The notes under the pieces: model-generated
The model's input: the letters and a program-made list of their open reading frames with translations, nothing else
The model's database searches: none
What the model was told of the DNA's origin: nothing
Shown: one piece after another, positions 27,346 through 36,657 of the stretch
Numbering within the stretch: position 1 is the first letter of the stretch
Layout: every line of letters starts with the position of its first letter
Made by a program: the position numbers and the translations under genes
Source: Fen-549 sp964636655
GTDB taxonomy: Bacteria; Actinomycetota; Thermoleophilia; Gaiellales; Gaiellaceae
Direction: 5' to 3'
DNA length: 64,000 nt
NCBI GenBank assembly: GCA_964636655.1
Contig: CAZWTK010000003.1
Coordinates: forward strand, 19,112 to 83,111

Positions 27346-29310
27346 TCAAAGCGCGTTCGCGGACAGCACCGCAAGCACCTCGTCGCCGTAGCGCTCGAGC
27401 TTCTGCGGCCCGACTCCCCGTACCTGGGCCAGTTCGGCCAGTGATCCGGGACGGCTAGACGCGATCTCAACCAGGGCACGGTTCGAGAAGACGTGGAAGG
27501 CCGGCACACCGTCCGTCTGGGCGCGAGTGCGGCGCCAGGCTCGTAGCGGCTCGAAGCCGGCCGGGCGAGGCTCGGCGTCGGGGAGACTGATCGGCCTGGC
27601 CTCGATCAGGCCGAGCTCGTTCAGGAAGCGGCTTGGCTTGCCCTTCTCGGTCCAGCTTAAAAAGAGGCGATCCTTGGCCCGCGTCAGCCCGACGTAGAAG
27701 AGGCGTCGCTCCTCGGCCAGCTCCTCGCGCCTGCTCGAGGAGAGCGCGCAGGGAATCTCCTTCTCCTCGAGGCGCGGCAGGAAGACGACCGTGAACTCCA
27801 GCCCCTTGGCGCGGTGATAGGTGAGGAGATGAACACCGCGGCCCGCCGCGCGTGGGTCGAAGCGGTGGCGGATCTCGGCAACCCAGCCGGTCCCGTCCAG
27901 CTCGCCGTCGTCGAGTTCCCTGGCCAGGCGAACGAGCCGGCCCATGTCGGCCAGCCGCGTCATCTCCCTGTCGCCGAGGCGCTTCGGCGGCGTCTCAACC
28001 CAACCTTGCGCATGAGCGATCCGGCGCACTCCGCTCGCCAGCTCGCCGGCATGCAATGAAGCCGCGCGCCGCAGCAGGTAGCGAGCCGCCTCGCGCTCGA
28101 GCAGCGACGAGCCCTGGAAGGGAATCTCCGCCTCGGCCAGCGCCTCCTCGAAGTCGGCCGCGCGCGCGTTGGAGCGGACGAGGATCGCCATCTGCTTGAA
28201 GGCCAGGCCCTCGGCAGCCAGCGCGGCGATCCGCTCGACCAGGAACTTCTTCTCCTCGGTCGCGTCCTTGAGCACGCGGCGCTCGGGCTCGACTCCGCTC
28301 GGCCTGGTGGCCTGGAGCGACTTGACCGCGCCGCCCAGCCTGGGAACAAGCTGGTTTGCGAGCTCGAGCACCTGTGGGGTCGAGCGGTAGTTCGACTCCA
28401 GGGTTACGACCGTCGCCGCGGCGAAGCGCTCGGGCAGGGCGAGCAGGTAGGCGGGCGTGGCGCCGGTGAAGCCGTAGATGGCCTGGTAGTCGTCGCCGAC
28501 CGCGCACAGCTCCTCGCGATTTCCCAGCCAGAGGTCGAGCAGCGTCTGCTGGAGCAGGTTCACGTCCTGAAACTCGTCGACCGTGAAGGCGTGGAAGCGC
28601 TCGCGGAAGAGCGCCGCGGCCTGCTCGTCTTGCTCGAACAGGCGGATCGCCAGCTCGAGCAAGTCTTCGAAGTCGATCAGGTCGGCCTCCTGCTTCTCGC
28701 GCTCGTAGGTGCTGTAGACGCGCAGCATCAGCTCGGGCGGAAGTGGCGGCTCGTGACCCTCGAGCGAGTCGAGATAGCCGTCGGGCGAGACGCGGCGGTT
28801 CTTGGCCCGCTCGATCTCGGCGGCCAGGTCGGAGGCGTGGCGGAAGCAGTGGGGGCGGGGCAGACAGTTGGCGATCCGGCGCACGATCAGGCCCTTGCTG
28901 GGCAGGATCTCGCCCAGCCGCCCGGGCGCCAGCCAGCGCAGCTGCCCGAGCGCGGCGGCGTGGAAGGTGCGGGCGGCGACGCCGTCTGCGCCCAGCGCCT
29001 CGAGACGCGAGCGCATCTCTCTCGCCGCCTTGTCGGTGAAGGTCACCGCCAGGATCCGCTCGGCCGGGAAGGCGCCACTTGCCACCTGCCAGGCGATTCG
29101 GCGCGTGATCGTCGTCGTCTTGCCCGAGCCCGCGCCGGCGAGAATGCAAACCGGCCCGCGCGTGGCAAGCACGGCACGGCGCTGCTCGGAGTTGAGACCG
29201 TCGACTATCCGCAGCAAGTCCGGCCGCTCTGCGGCCTTGACGACTTGCGGCGGTTGATTGAAGGCAGGCGTGCGGGGTGGAGACGTCACGGCCGTAACGC
29301 TAGCGGGCAC
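27346..29310 (-). CDS. UvrD/PcrA-type superfamily 1 helicase with C-terminal HRDC domain
   Basis: The 654-residue helicase has the Q motif LNSEQRRAVLA, Walker A AGAGSGKTTT (from residue 58), AVTFTDKAAREM (Ia), VDEFQDVN (II), GDDYQAIYGFTGA (III), LESNYRSTPQVLELAN (IV), LLTYHRAKGLEFTVVFLP (V) and RRLFYVGLTRAKDRLFLS (VI). The last 80 residues look like an HRDC domain (FHVFSNRALVEIASSRPGS; LAELAQVRGVGPQKLERYG). This layout matches mycobacterial UvrD2. It unwinds DNA 3'-5' during repair. GTG start at 29310. Confidence 0.93.
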   Translation of the reverse strand: MPASVTAVTSPPRTPAFNQPPQVVKAAERPDLLRIVDGLNSEQRRAVLATRGPVCILAGAGSGKTTTITRRIAWQVASGAFPAERILAVTFTDKAAREMRSRLEALGADGVAARTFHAAALGQLRWLAPGRLGEILPSKGLIVRRIANCLPRPHCFRHASDLAAEIERAKNRRVSPDGYLDSLEGHEPPLPPELMLRVYSTYEREKQEADLIDFEDLLELAIRLFEQDEQAAALFRERFHAFTVDEFQDVNLLQQTLLDLWLGNREELCAVGDDYQAIYGFTGATPAYLLALPERFAAATVVTLESNYRSTPQVLELANQLVPRLGGAVKSLQATRPSGVEPERRVLKDATEEKKFLVERIAALAAEGLAFKQMAILVRSNARAADFEEALAEAEIPFQGSSLLEREAARYLLRRAASLHAGELASGVRRIAHAQGWVETPPKRLGDREMTRLADMGRLVRLARELDDGELDGTGWVAEIRHRFDPRAAGRGVHLLTYHRAKGLEFTVVFLPRLEEKEIPCALSSSRREELAEERRLFYVGLTRAKDRLFLSWTEKGKPSRFLNELGLIEARPISLPDAEPRPAGFEPLRAWRRTRAQTDGVPAFHVFSNRALVEIASSRPGSLAELAQVRGVGPQKLERYGDEVLAVLSANAL

Positions 29311-29379
29311 GTCGGCAGAGTCCGGGCTCGGCGCTGTGTCGAGACTGCGTCGAGGTTTTCACAGCCTGAACGACGGCGA

Positions 29380-30039
29380 GAGACCTCCTACACCGACTCC
29401 GCCGACAGCCTGGTCGTCTCGAAGGCCAGCCGGGGCAGCCTGACTACCTACAGCTGGGACTCGAACGCCCCGCTCGCCCAACTCGCGCTCGAGAACACCC
29501 GCTCCGGCCACGGCCGGCTCGTTCTCTCCTACACGACCTCCTACACCTACGGACAGGGCCCTCTCGGCTACTCGAACTCGAGAAGCAGTGTCACCTACCA
29601 CACCGATTCAATCGGCTCCGTCGTAGAGCTCACAGACGAGAGCGCACGCTCGACCGGCTCCTACCGCTACTCGCCCTACGACGAGGAGCTGGCTAGCGGC
29701 GCCTCCTCGACAGGCGGCCAAGCCGCCTCCAACCCGATCCGCTTCACGGGCCAGTACCTGGACTCCGAGTCAGACCTCTACGACATGCGGGCGAGAGAGT
29801 ACGACCCTGAAACAGGTCGCTTCCTGGAGCTCGACCCCATGGAAGAAGAGGTCGGAGAGGCAGATCTCTCCGACTACCTCTACGCAGATGACGACCCGAT
29901 GCTACTGACCGATCCCTCCGGACTCGGTCCGAGCGTCTCGGGCAAGAGGCTCAACTGCAAGCGAAACAAGCTCCTCTGCTCGTACCTCTACGGCGCGGGC
30001 TACAAGGACGGCTGCAAGGGCTACCGGCTGCGCAAGTAG
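29380..30039 (+). pseudogene. 5'-truncated RHS/YD-repeat C-terminal fragment
   Basis: The frame encodes the end of an RHS protein: TYSWDSNAPLAQLAL, YHTDSIGSVVELTDESARS, YRYSPYDEELASG, IRFTGQYLDSESDLYDMRAREYDPETGRFLELDP and YLYADDDPMLLTDPSGLGP (motifs quoted in parts). After the core comes a short 36-residue tip with four Cys and many Lys. There is no ATG, GTG or TTG before the core; the first ATG lies inside YDMRAREY. A normal RHS protein has over 1000 residues, so only the end survives. It sits between the UvrD start and the CapD gene. Confidence 0.8.
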
Positions 30040-30052
30040 CTGACTCGAATCG

Positions 30053-31972
30053 TTAGCCAACAGGTTGGTCCGAGACCGAGTCAACCGCGACCGTGACGGG
30101 CGCCGTCTTCGCCGTCTCACCGCCCTGAATCCGCTGCGCGCTCTTCGCGATCTTCGCCAGACGCTTCGTGACGCCCGCCGCGTCGCCCGCGTCGATCAGC
30201 TTGGAGAGCGCGGCCAGCTCGTCGTCGAGCCACTTGGGATCTACCTGAGGGCAGGTCAGCTTGCGGATCTTCGGGTGCTCGGTGGGCGAGACCGTCTCGT
30301 GCCCGCCCCAGAGCTCCTCGTGCAGCTTCTCTCCCGGCCGGACGCCCGAGTAGACGATCTCGATGTCGCGCCCGGGCTCCTTGCCCGAGAGGCGGACCAT
30401 GTTCTGGGCCAGGTCGAGGATCTTCACCGGCCTGCCCATGTCGAGCACGAACACCTGGCCGCTGGCGCCCATGCCGCCCGCCTGCACCACCAGCGAGACG
30501 GCCTCCGGGATGGTCATGAAGTAGCGCGTCATCTCGGGGTCGGTAACTGTCACCGGGCCGCCCTTCTCGATCTGGCGCCTGAAGATCGGGATCACGCTGC
30601 CCGAGGAGCCGAGCACGTTGCCGAAGCGCACGGCCATGAACTTGGTCCCGTTTTCCTTCTGCGCTCCTAGTGCCTCCACGATCCACTCGCAGAGCGCCTT
30701 CGACTGCCCCATCACCGTCTGCGGCTCGACCGCCTTGTCGGTGGAGACGAGTACGAAGCGCTCGACGCCCGTGTCGCGGGCGACCTGGGCCAGCGAGCGG
30801 GTGACGAGCGGGTTGTTGCGCACCGACTCGAGCGGGTTCATTTCCATCAGCGGTACGTGCTTGAAGGCCGCGGCGTGGAACACGACCTGCGGCTTGTACC
30901 GTTCGAACAGCGGCCGCATCTTCTCGCTGTCGCCGGCGTCGGCAAGCACGGCCACGCAATCCTCGAAGCCGCGGTCCTGCCTCAGCTCGCGGTCGATCTC
31001 GAACAGCGGGTTCTCGCCTCGCTCCACCAGCAGCAGCTTCTTCGGCCCGACGCGGGCGATCTGGCGGCAGAGCTCCGAGCCGATCGAGCCGCCGGCTCCG
31101 GTGACGACGACGGTCTGCCCGGCCAGGTAGCCGGCGACCTGAGCGAAGTCCACGTCCACCGGCTCGCGCCCGAGCACGTCCTCGACCTGCACGGGCCTGA
31201 TCTGAGTGGTCAGCTCGCCCGAGAAGAGCTCGTACAGCCCGGGCAGCGTCTTCACCGGCACGCTGGCCTCGCGGCACATCTCCACGATCCGCTGCCTGGC
31301 CGGGCCCGAGGCCGAGGGCATGGCGATCAGCACCTCGTCGGGCCGGTTCTCACGCAGCAGGCGCGGCAGATCCGCGATCTTGCCCAGCACCTTGATGCCG
31401 TGCAGGCGCACGTGCTCCTTGCGCGGGTCGTCGTCGACCAGGCCGATCGGCGTGTAGCCAAGGTGGCGGTACTTGTGCAGCTCTCTCAGGGTCACGCTGG
31501 CCGCGTCGCCGGCGCCGGCGATGATGATCTCCTTTCCCCGCGCCAGCCGCTGGCCCGACTTGGGCCGCTCGAGCAGCGTTCTGGTCAGAGCACGCGAGCC
31601 GGTAACGAGCGCGAGCAAAAGCAACCAGTCGATGACCATGGCCGATCTCGGGAGCGAGTAGCCGCGGGGCGGGATGCGCGCGGAGTAGACGACCAGGTCG
31701 GCGACGATGCAGGCGATCGTCACTCCTCTGGCCGCCGCCCAGATGTCGCGCGTCGATACGTAGCGCCACCAGCGGGTGTAGAAGCCCAGCAGCACGAAGA
31801 CCGCCAGCTGGAGGACGACGACGAGCAGGATTACGCGCAGCTGGATGAAACGTTGGTAAGGGTGATTGACGGGCCAGCCGAGGCGCAGCAGGAAGGCCGC
31901 GAACCAGGCGAAGGCAATAAAGACACCGTCGACGCCGACCTGCCAGAGGCGGTGCCTGCTGAGCAGGTTCAT
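30053..31972 (-). CDS. CapD/WbpM-type nucleotide-sugar 4,6-dehydratase, membrane bound
   Basis: The 639-residue protein has four N-terminal membrane segments (to about residue 130), a first Rossmann domain (IIIAGAGDAASVTLREL) and a catalytic SDR domain starting VVVTGAGGSIGSELCRQIA near residue 288. VLVSTDKAVEPQTVMGQSKALCEW shows Met in place of the catalytic Tyr, which is normal in this family. It converts UDP-GlcNAc-type sugars to 4-keto-6-deoxy products at the inner membrane. The next gene is its likely partner aminotransferase, overlapping by 4 bp. Confidence 0.92.
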   Translation of the reverse strand: MNLLSRHRLWQVGVDGVFIAFAWFAAFLLRLGWPVNHPYQRFIQLRVILLVVVLQLAVFVLLGFYTRWWRYVSTRDIWAAARGVTIACIVADLVVYSARIPPRGYSLPRSAMVIDWLLLLALVTGSRALTRTLLERPKSGQRLARGKEIIIAGAGDAASVTLRELHKYRHLGYTPIGLVDDDPRKEHVRLHGIKVLGKIADLPRLLRENRPDEVLIAMPSASGPARQRIVEMCREASVPVKTLPGLYELFSGELTTQIRPVQVEDVLGREPVDVDFAQVAGYLAGQTVVVTGAGGSIGSELCRQIARVGPKKLLLVERGENPLFEIDRELRQDRGFEDCVAVLADAGDSEKMRPLFERYKPQVVFHAAAFKHVPLMEMNPLESVRNNPLVTRSLAQVARDTGVERFVLVSTDKAVEPQTVMGQSKALCEWIVEALGAQKENGTKFMAVRFGNVLGSSGSVIPIFRRQIEKGGPVTVTDPEMTRYFMTIPEAVSLVVQAGGMGASGQVFVLDMGRPVKILDLAQNMVRLSGKEPGRDIEIVYSGVRPGEKLHEELWGGHETVSPTEHPKIRKLTCPQVDPKWLDDELAALSKLIDAGDAAGVTKRLAKIAKSAQRIQGGETAKTAPVTVAVDSVSDQPVG

Positions 31973-33054
31973 GTGACCGGCGCGGCGACAGCGCCCTGCA
32001 ACGTCGCCACCACGCGCTCCTGTTGCTCGCGGGCGATTCCCGCCCAGAGTGGCACGCAGAGGTTCTCGCGGGCGGCCCGCTCGGTCTCGGGCAGGTCGCC
32101 TTGCTTGTAGCCCAGATGCGCCAGCGAGGGCTGCAGGTGCAGCGGCACGACATAGTGGCAGGCGTGCCCGATGCCGGCCGCGGCGAGCGCGTCGCGGAAT
32201 CGGTCGCGCTCGGGGCTGCGTACGCAGAACAGGTGGTAGACGTGGCCGGGCTCGTCCTTCGGCAGCTCGACCAGCTCGCCCAGGCCCAGCTCGGCGTAGC
32301 GCGCGGCGCCCTCGCGGCGCAGCTCGTTCCAGCGCGCGACGTGCTTCAGGAAGACGCGCAAAAAGGCCGCCTGCATCTCGTCGAGGCGCGAGTTGTAGCC
32401 CACGTACTCGAACGTCTTCTTGTCGCGCGAGCCGTGGAAGCGGAGCATGCGCACCCGCGCGGCCAGCTCCTCGTCGCCGGTGGCCACCAGGCCGCCGTCA
32501 CCGAGGCAGAAGAGGTTCTTGGTCGGGAAGAAGCTGAACGTCGCAGCGATGCCCTTTTGGGCGACTCCGCCGCCACCGAAGGCCTGGGCCGCGTCCTCGA
32601 TCACCGGCAGCCTGTGCACCTTCAGCTCGTCTACCCTGGCCGGGCGGCCGAACAGATGGACGGGGATGATCGCCTTGGTCTTGGGCGTGATCTTGCGCGC
32701 CACGTCGGCGGGGTCGATGTTCATCGTCTCGCGCTCGATGTCGGCGAAGACGGGCGTCGCGCCGAGCAGCGCGATCGGCTCGGCGGTGGCGTAGAAGGTG
32801 AAGGCCGGGCAGATGACCTCGTCGCCGGGGCCGATCTCGAGCGCGCTCAAGACCAGCGTGATCGCGTCGGTGCCGTTTGCGCAGCCGATCGAATCCGCGA
32901 CGCCCAGGTGCGCGGCCGCCTCGGCCTCGAAGGCCTTGACGTTCGGGCCGAGGATGAACTGGCCCGACTCGAGCACCTCGGCGAAGCGCGCCTTCAACTC
33001 CTCGGCGAGCGGTGCGAACTGGGCCTTTACGTCAATCAGCGGGATCTTGGACAT
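31969..33054 (-). CDS. DegT/DnrJ/EryC1/StrS-family sugar aminotransferase
   Basis: The 361-residue PLP enzyme has CANGTDAITLVLSALEIGPGDEVI (in part, GTDAITLVL), CPAFTFYATAEPIALLGATPVF, VIEDAAQAFGGG and FSFFPTKNLFCLGDGG with the PLP lysine. Members use 4-keto sugars from CapD-type dehydratases to make 4-amino sugars for glycans. The gene order dehydratase-aminotransferase is typical of bacillosamine-like pathways; an acetyltransferase is not adjacent. ATG 33054 overlaps the DedA gene by 23 bp. Confidence 0.92.
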   Translation of the reverse strand: MSKIPLIDVKAQFAPLAEELKARFAEVLESGQFILGPNVKAFEAEAAAHLGVADSIGCANGTDAITLVLSALEIGPGDEVICPAFTFYATAEPIALLGATPVFADIERETMNIDPADVARKITPKTKAIIPVHLFGRPARVDELKVHRLPVIEDAAQAFGGGGVAQKGIAATFSFFPTKNLFCLGDGGLVATGDEELAARVRMLRFHGSRDKKTFEYVGYNSRLDEMQAAFLRVFLKHVARWNELRREGAARYAELGLGELVELPKDEPGHVYHLFCVRSPERDRFRDALAAAGIGHACHYVVPLHLQPSLAHLGYKQGDLPETERAARENLCVPLWAGIAREQQERVVATLQGAVAAPVT

Positions 33055-33727
33055 CTCGGCCCGCCAGTTTAGTCGAGCGCCGGCGGCGAAGAATGATCAA
33101 GGCGACTCCAATGACGAAAACGGCCACCACGGCGTAGTCCACGTAGTGCAGGCTGTGCTGGACCTCCTCCCAGCGCGTGCCCAGCGCAAACCCGGCCGAC
33201 TGGAGCACGAGGCACCAGATGGTCGAGCCGATCAGCGTCAGGATCGTGTAGGAGACGATCCGTGCGCGAAACACGCCGGCCGGGATGGAGATGAAGGAGC
33301 GCGCGACGGGCGTGATGCGCCCGAGCAGGACGGCCCAGCCTCCGAAGCGCTCGAACCAGCGTTCGGCCCGCCCCAGCTCCTCATGAGAGAGGCGGAACCA
33401 GCGCCCGTGGCGCTCGAGGAAGGGACGGCCGCCGAAGATACCGATCGCCCAGCCCGCCAGCGATCCGGCCGTGTAGCCGATCGTGCCCGCCAGTACCATG
33501 GTCAGATAGGCGAGCGGGCGCGAGTCGATCGGGTGGCCGAAGAGGACGACCGATTGCGAGAAGGCGCCGGCCGCGAGCGCGCCGGCGTAGAGCATCACGA
33601 TCTCCGATGCGGCCGGGAAGACGGCGTCGAGAACCATCAGCCCGAACACGGCCAGGACGCCGTTCGAGCCGATGAAAGACGTCACGTGATCGGTGAGCGC
33701 GCCGGTGATCGAGGCTAGGAGGAGCAC
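33032..33727 (-). CDS. DedA-family membrane protein
   Basis: The 231-residue protein has the DedA/VTT pattern: an N-terminal re-entrant region with FGLMVLDAVFPAASEIVMLYAG (in part, DAVFPAASEIVM), YTAGSLAGWAIG, and GRITPVARSFISIPAGVFR, which carries the conserved Arg residues. Recent work links the family to undecaprenyl-phosphate or lipid recycling across the membrane. The GTG start and the overlap with the aminotransferase gene suggest co-expression with the glycan genes. Confidence 0.9.
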   Translation of the reverse strand: MLLLASITGALTDHVTSFIGSNGVLAVFGLMVLDAVFPAASEIVMLYAGALAAGAFSQSVVLFGHPIDSRPLAYLTMVLAGTIGYTAGSLAGWAIGIFGGRPFLERHGRWFRLSHEELGRAERWFERFGGWAVLLGRITPVARSFISIPAGVFRARIVSYTILTLIGSTIWCLVLQSAGFALGTRWEEVQHSLHYVDYAVVAVFVIGVALIILRRRRSTKLAGRDVQDPAD

Positions 33728-33767
33728 CGCGGGCCAGTCTAGACGGAGTCAGGTCCCGAGAAGGTGC

Positions 33768-34232
33768 CTACTCGTTGGCCGGCTCGATCGCCTCGAGGTA
33801 GCAGCCCAGCTCGGCCTCGGTGTCGAAGTAGGCAAAGGCGCCCGAGCCGTCGGCGCCGAAGCCGTAGCCGTGCTGCACGCACTCGATTCCGGCGGCGGCC
33901 ATCTGGGCGATCGTCTCGTCGACCGAGGCGACCTCGACGCCCATGTGGTGCAGGCCCTCGCCGCGGCGCTCGAGCCAGTCGGCCAGGATCGACGGGCCCT
34001 CGAGCGGCTGCAGCAGCTCCAGCTGGGGATCGGAGCCCGTCAAGGCGAGTCGCATCGAGAAGTCGGCCGGACGTCCCATGTAGTGCAGGCCGTGCATGTT
34101 CTGCGGCCCGTTCTCGACGATCATCCAGTCCTCGATGCCCCAAAGCTTCGTGTAGCGGGCGGCGGCCTCGCGCACGTCGCGCACGACGATGCCGATCTGG
34201 AAGGGGCGAGTGCCGAGGAGCTGCTCGATCAC
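33768..34232 (-). CDS. VOC-superfamily (glyoxalase-like) protein
   Basis: The 154-residue protein has two beta-alpha-beta-beta-beta modules: FQIGIVVRDVREAAARYTKLWGI in the first half (in part, IGIVVRDVREAA) and GLHHMGVEVASVDETIAQMAAAG in the second. It resembles methylmalonyl-CoA-epimerase-like and dioxygenase-like VOC proteins, with possible metal ligands in GLHHMGVE and DTEAELGCYLE. The substrate is unknown. It is transcribed alone, in the same direction as DedA. Confidence 0.82.
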   Translation of the reverse strand: MIEQLLGTRPFQIGIVVRDVREAAARYTKLWGIEDWMIVENGPQNMHGLHYMGRPADFSMRLALTGSDPQLELLQPLEGPSILADWLERRGEGLHHMGVEVASVDETIAQMAAAGIECVQHGYGFGADGSGAFAYFDTEAELGCYLEAIEPANE

Positions 34233-34318
34233 GGAGGGGAGCCTAGCGGGTCTACAGAGTGCGGCGCTCTGAGTCTCGGAAATTGCGCGAGAGCGCGATT
34301 TCGAGCAAAGTGAGCGCG

Positions 34319-34732
34319 ATGGACTACGAATCCGTGCCGCCGATCGTCGTGAACAACCCTCGGGATGGCGGTGTCACCGTATTCCTGACGTTGGAAGCGT
34401 TGAACTTCCTCGAGCCTTGGTACCTCACCGACGAAGAATTCGATGCCTACGACGTGGAGGGACGGGCTGTCGAGCTACGTCTAAATCAGCGCGGAGACAC
34501 CGTCGCGTTTGCGATTGAAGCCGAACCAGCGCACGCTTCAGAGCTTCGTGCCGTGCTGCAACAGGCATTGAAAGATACGCCGCCGGTGTATCCGGGAATT
34601 GAGGCACTCTCATTGAGCGATCTGGTGGCGGTAGCCGCTGAGCGACTCGACGTTGTGCCGTGGCAGCACAATGGTGTACTGGTGCGAGCTTTCCGGCGGA
34701 TCAGGAAAGGCGGGAAGGAATCCCAGAACTAA
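34319..34732 (+). CDS. Hypothetical protein
   Basis: A 137-residue soluble acidic protein (MDYESVPPIVVNNPRDGG, LTDEEFDAYDVEGRAVELRL, DVVPWQHNGVLVRAFRRIRKG). I do not recognise a family. ATG 34319 and GTG 34310 are both possible starts. It has noticeably lower GC than the mqn genes beside it, which suggests a recent arrival. It is convergent with mqnC. Confidence 0.6.
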   Translation: MDYESVPPIVVNNPRDGGVTVFLTLEALNFLEPWYLTDEEFDAYDVEGRAVELRLNQRGDTVAFAIEAEPAHASELRAVLQQALKDTPPVYPGIEALSLSDLVAVAAERLDVVPWQHNGVLVRAFRRIRKGGKESQN

Positions 34733-34747
34733 GACGGTCGCCCGAGC

Positions 34748-35854
34748 TCAGAAAGCTTTGAGCTCGCGGTAGTACGTGTCCCGCTGCACGGGCGTCTTCC
34801 CAAACGCGCGGATCAAATGCGCGAGATCCTCTGTCGTCGTCGTGTAGTGGGTGCCGGCCGAGGCGACGACGTTCTCCTCGATCATTACCGAGCCGATGTC
34901 GTCGGCGCCGAAGGCGAGCGCGAGCTGCCCGATCTGCAGGCCCTGAGTCAGCCAGCTGGCCTGGATGTGCGGCACGTTGTCGAGGTATAGACGGCTGACG
35001 GCCTGGGTCATCAGGTAGTCGAAGGGCGTGGGGCGCACCGCCTCGGGCACCTTGTCCTGCAGGCGGTTGCCGTCGCGCTGGAAGGTCCAGGAGATGAAGG
35101 CGCGGAAGCCGGCTGTCTCGTCCTGCAGCTCGCGGATGCGGCGCATGTGCTCGACTCGCTCGGCCAGCGTCTCGATGTGGCCGTACATCATCGTCGCCGT
35201 GGTCGAGAGCCCCTGCAGCTGCGCCTCTCTCATCACCGCCAGCCACTCGTCGGTCTTGGCCTTACGCGGCGAGAGCGAGCGGCGCACCCGGTCGACCAGG
35301 ATCTCGGCGCCGCCGCCGGGAATCGAGTCCAGCCCGGCCTCGTGCAGGCGGCGGATCGTCTCGGGCAGCTTCATCTTCGAGCGCCGCGAGATGTGCAGCA
35401 CCTCCGAGGGCGACAGCGCGTGCAGGTGGATTTGGTAGCGCGCCTTGATCGAGCGGAACAGATCGTCGTAGTAGGCGAAGTCGAGGTCGGGGTGGTGGCC
35501 GCCCTGGATCAGGATGCCGGTGCCGCCCAGCTCGATCGTCTCCTCGATCTTCTGGAACAGGACCGGCTTCGGCAGCAGGTAGCCCTCGCGCAGGTCGCCC
35601 GGCTCGCAGGAGAAGGAGCAGAACTCGCAGCCGACCGAGCAGATGTTGGTGTAGTTGATGTTGCGATCGACGACGAAGGTGACGCGGTCGGGGTCGTTCT
35701 TCCGATTGCGGATCTCGTTTGCCGCTTTCCCGATCGCGACTAGCTCGCGCGACTCGAGCAGTGTGAGTGCATCGGCGTCAGAGAGGCGCTCGCCCGCGAG
35801 CGTGCGCTCGAGAACGGCGGTTGTCTCGCTCACGGTGACGGGACTCGTGCTCAT
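34748..35854 (-). CDS. mqnC: Cyclic dehypoxanthinyl futalosine synthase
   Basis: MqnC is the radical-SAM enzyme that cyclises dehypoxanthinyl futalosine in the futalosine route to menaquinone. The 368-residue protein has the cluster motif NICSVGCEFCSFSCEPG, ILIQGGHHPDLDFAYYDDLF, LHALSPSEVLHIS and LDSIPGGGAEILVDRVR. ATG 35854 overlaps mqnA by 4 bp. The long N-terminal in-frame extension is antisense to mqnA coding bias and is excluded. Confidence 0.95.
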   Translation of the reverse strand: MSTSPVTVSETTAVLERTLAGERLSDADALTLLESRELVAIGKAANEIRNRKNDPDRVTFVVDRNINYTNICSVGCEFCSFSCEPGDLREGYLLPKPVLFQKIEETIELGGTGILIQGGHHPDLDFAYYDDLFRSIKARYQIHLHALSPSEVLHISRRSKMKLPETIRRLHEAGLDSIPGGGAEILVDRVRRSLSPRKAKTDEWLAVMREAQLQGLSTTATMMYGHIETLAERVEHMRRIRELQDETAGFRAFISWTFQRDGNRLQDKVPEAVRPTPFDYLMTQAVSRLYLDNVPHIQASWLTQGLQIGQLALAFGADDIGSVMIEENVVASAGTHYTTTTEDLAHLIRAFGKTPVQRDTYYRELKAF

Positions 35855-36606
35855 TCGCCGACCCCGCCCACCGCCAGCTCGGGCACCCGCTCGAGCACGC
35901 CGGCTTCGCGAGCCAGCTCGAGGAAGGCGAGCAGCCCTTCGCGCTCGCGCGGACCGAAGGCGTAGCGCAGCTTCTCGAAGTAGCGGGCCAGGAAGCCGGC
36001 CGGGTAGCCGTAGAGCCCGCTCGCCTCTCGTGCCAGGCGCTCGGGCTCGGCGCGGGCCGCCCTGACCGAGGAAAGAAGCGCCTCTTCCAACTTGGCCATA
36101 CCGGCATCGGCTCCCTCGCGATAGGCCCAGACCGCGAAGACCATCGGCAGGCCGGTGCGCTCGCGCCACAGGCGGCCCAGGTCGTAGTGCGGCGTCGGAT
36201 CCTCGAAGGCGCTTCTCAGCGCCGCGTCGCCGATCAAGAGCTTGGCCGGCGCCGGCTCGCTCAGAGGAACCTGCTCAGCCTGCGGGAAGAGAACGCGCGC
36301 CAGCGCCACGCTGGTTGCGCTCTCCGGGGTGACCGCGATTCGCCATAGATGCTCTGGCGCCAGGCTCGATACGAGCTGGATCGAGTCGACCGCGCCGTCC
36401 GAGGCGACGCACAGGCGCGGCAGCATCTCCAGCGCCTCTGCGTTACGGGCGAACTCGATCGAGGGGATCGCCGCCACGTCCACCTCGCCCGCCAGCAGCA
36501 TCCGCGCCAGCTCGGTCGGAACACCCGTGACCTCCTCGACCTCGGCCTGGAGCCGGTAGTAGACCGGCGCCATGTTCACGTAGGCGATGCGGCCGAGGCG
36601 GATCAT
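35851..36606 (-). CDS. mqnA: Chorismate dehydratase
   Basis: MqnA dehydrates chorismate to 3-enolpyruvylbenzoate, the first futalosine-pathway step. The 251-residue periplasmic-binding-protein-like enzyme starts with RLGRIAYVNMAPVYYRLQ, followed by LLAGEVDVAAIPSIEFARN, VTPESATSVALARVLF, LLIGDAALRS and YDLGRLWRERTGLPMVFAVWA (in part), all typical. It is the first gene after a 240-bp intergenic region with degenerate repeats. Confidence 0.95.
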   Translation of the reverse strand: MIRLGRIAYVNMAPVYYRLQAEVEEVTGVPTELARMLLAGEVDVAAIPSIEFARNAEALEMLPRLCVASDGAVDSIQLVSSLAPEHLWRIAVTPESATSVALARVLFPQAEQVPLSEPAPAKLLIGDAALRSAFEDPTPHYDLGRLWRERTGLPMVFAVWAYREGADAGMAKLEEALLSSVRAARAEPERLAREASGLYGYPAGFLARYFEKLRYAFGPREREGLLAFLELAREAGVLERVPELAVGGVGE

Positions 36607-36657
36607 GAGCCGGCTCCTCGTCGGTTTAGTGCACCGATCGTCACACTCTCGTCGCGA

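Noticed and set aside
28591..29379. In-frame upstream part of the RHS fragment
   Set aside because: It is antisense to the UvrD helicase coding region and shows none of the YD-repeat pattern, so the RHS similarity starts only near 29380.
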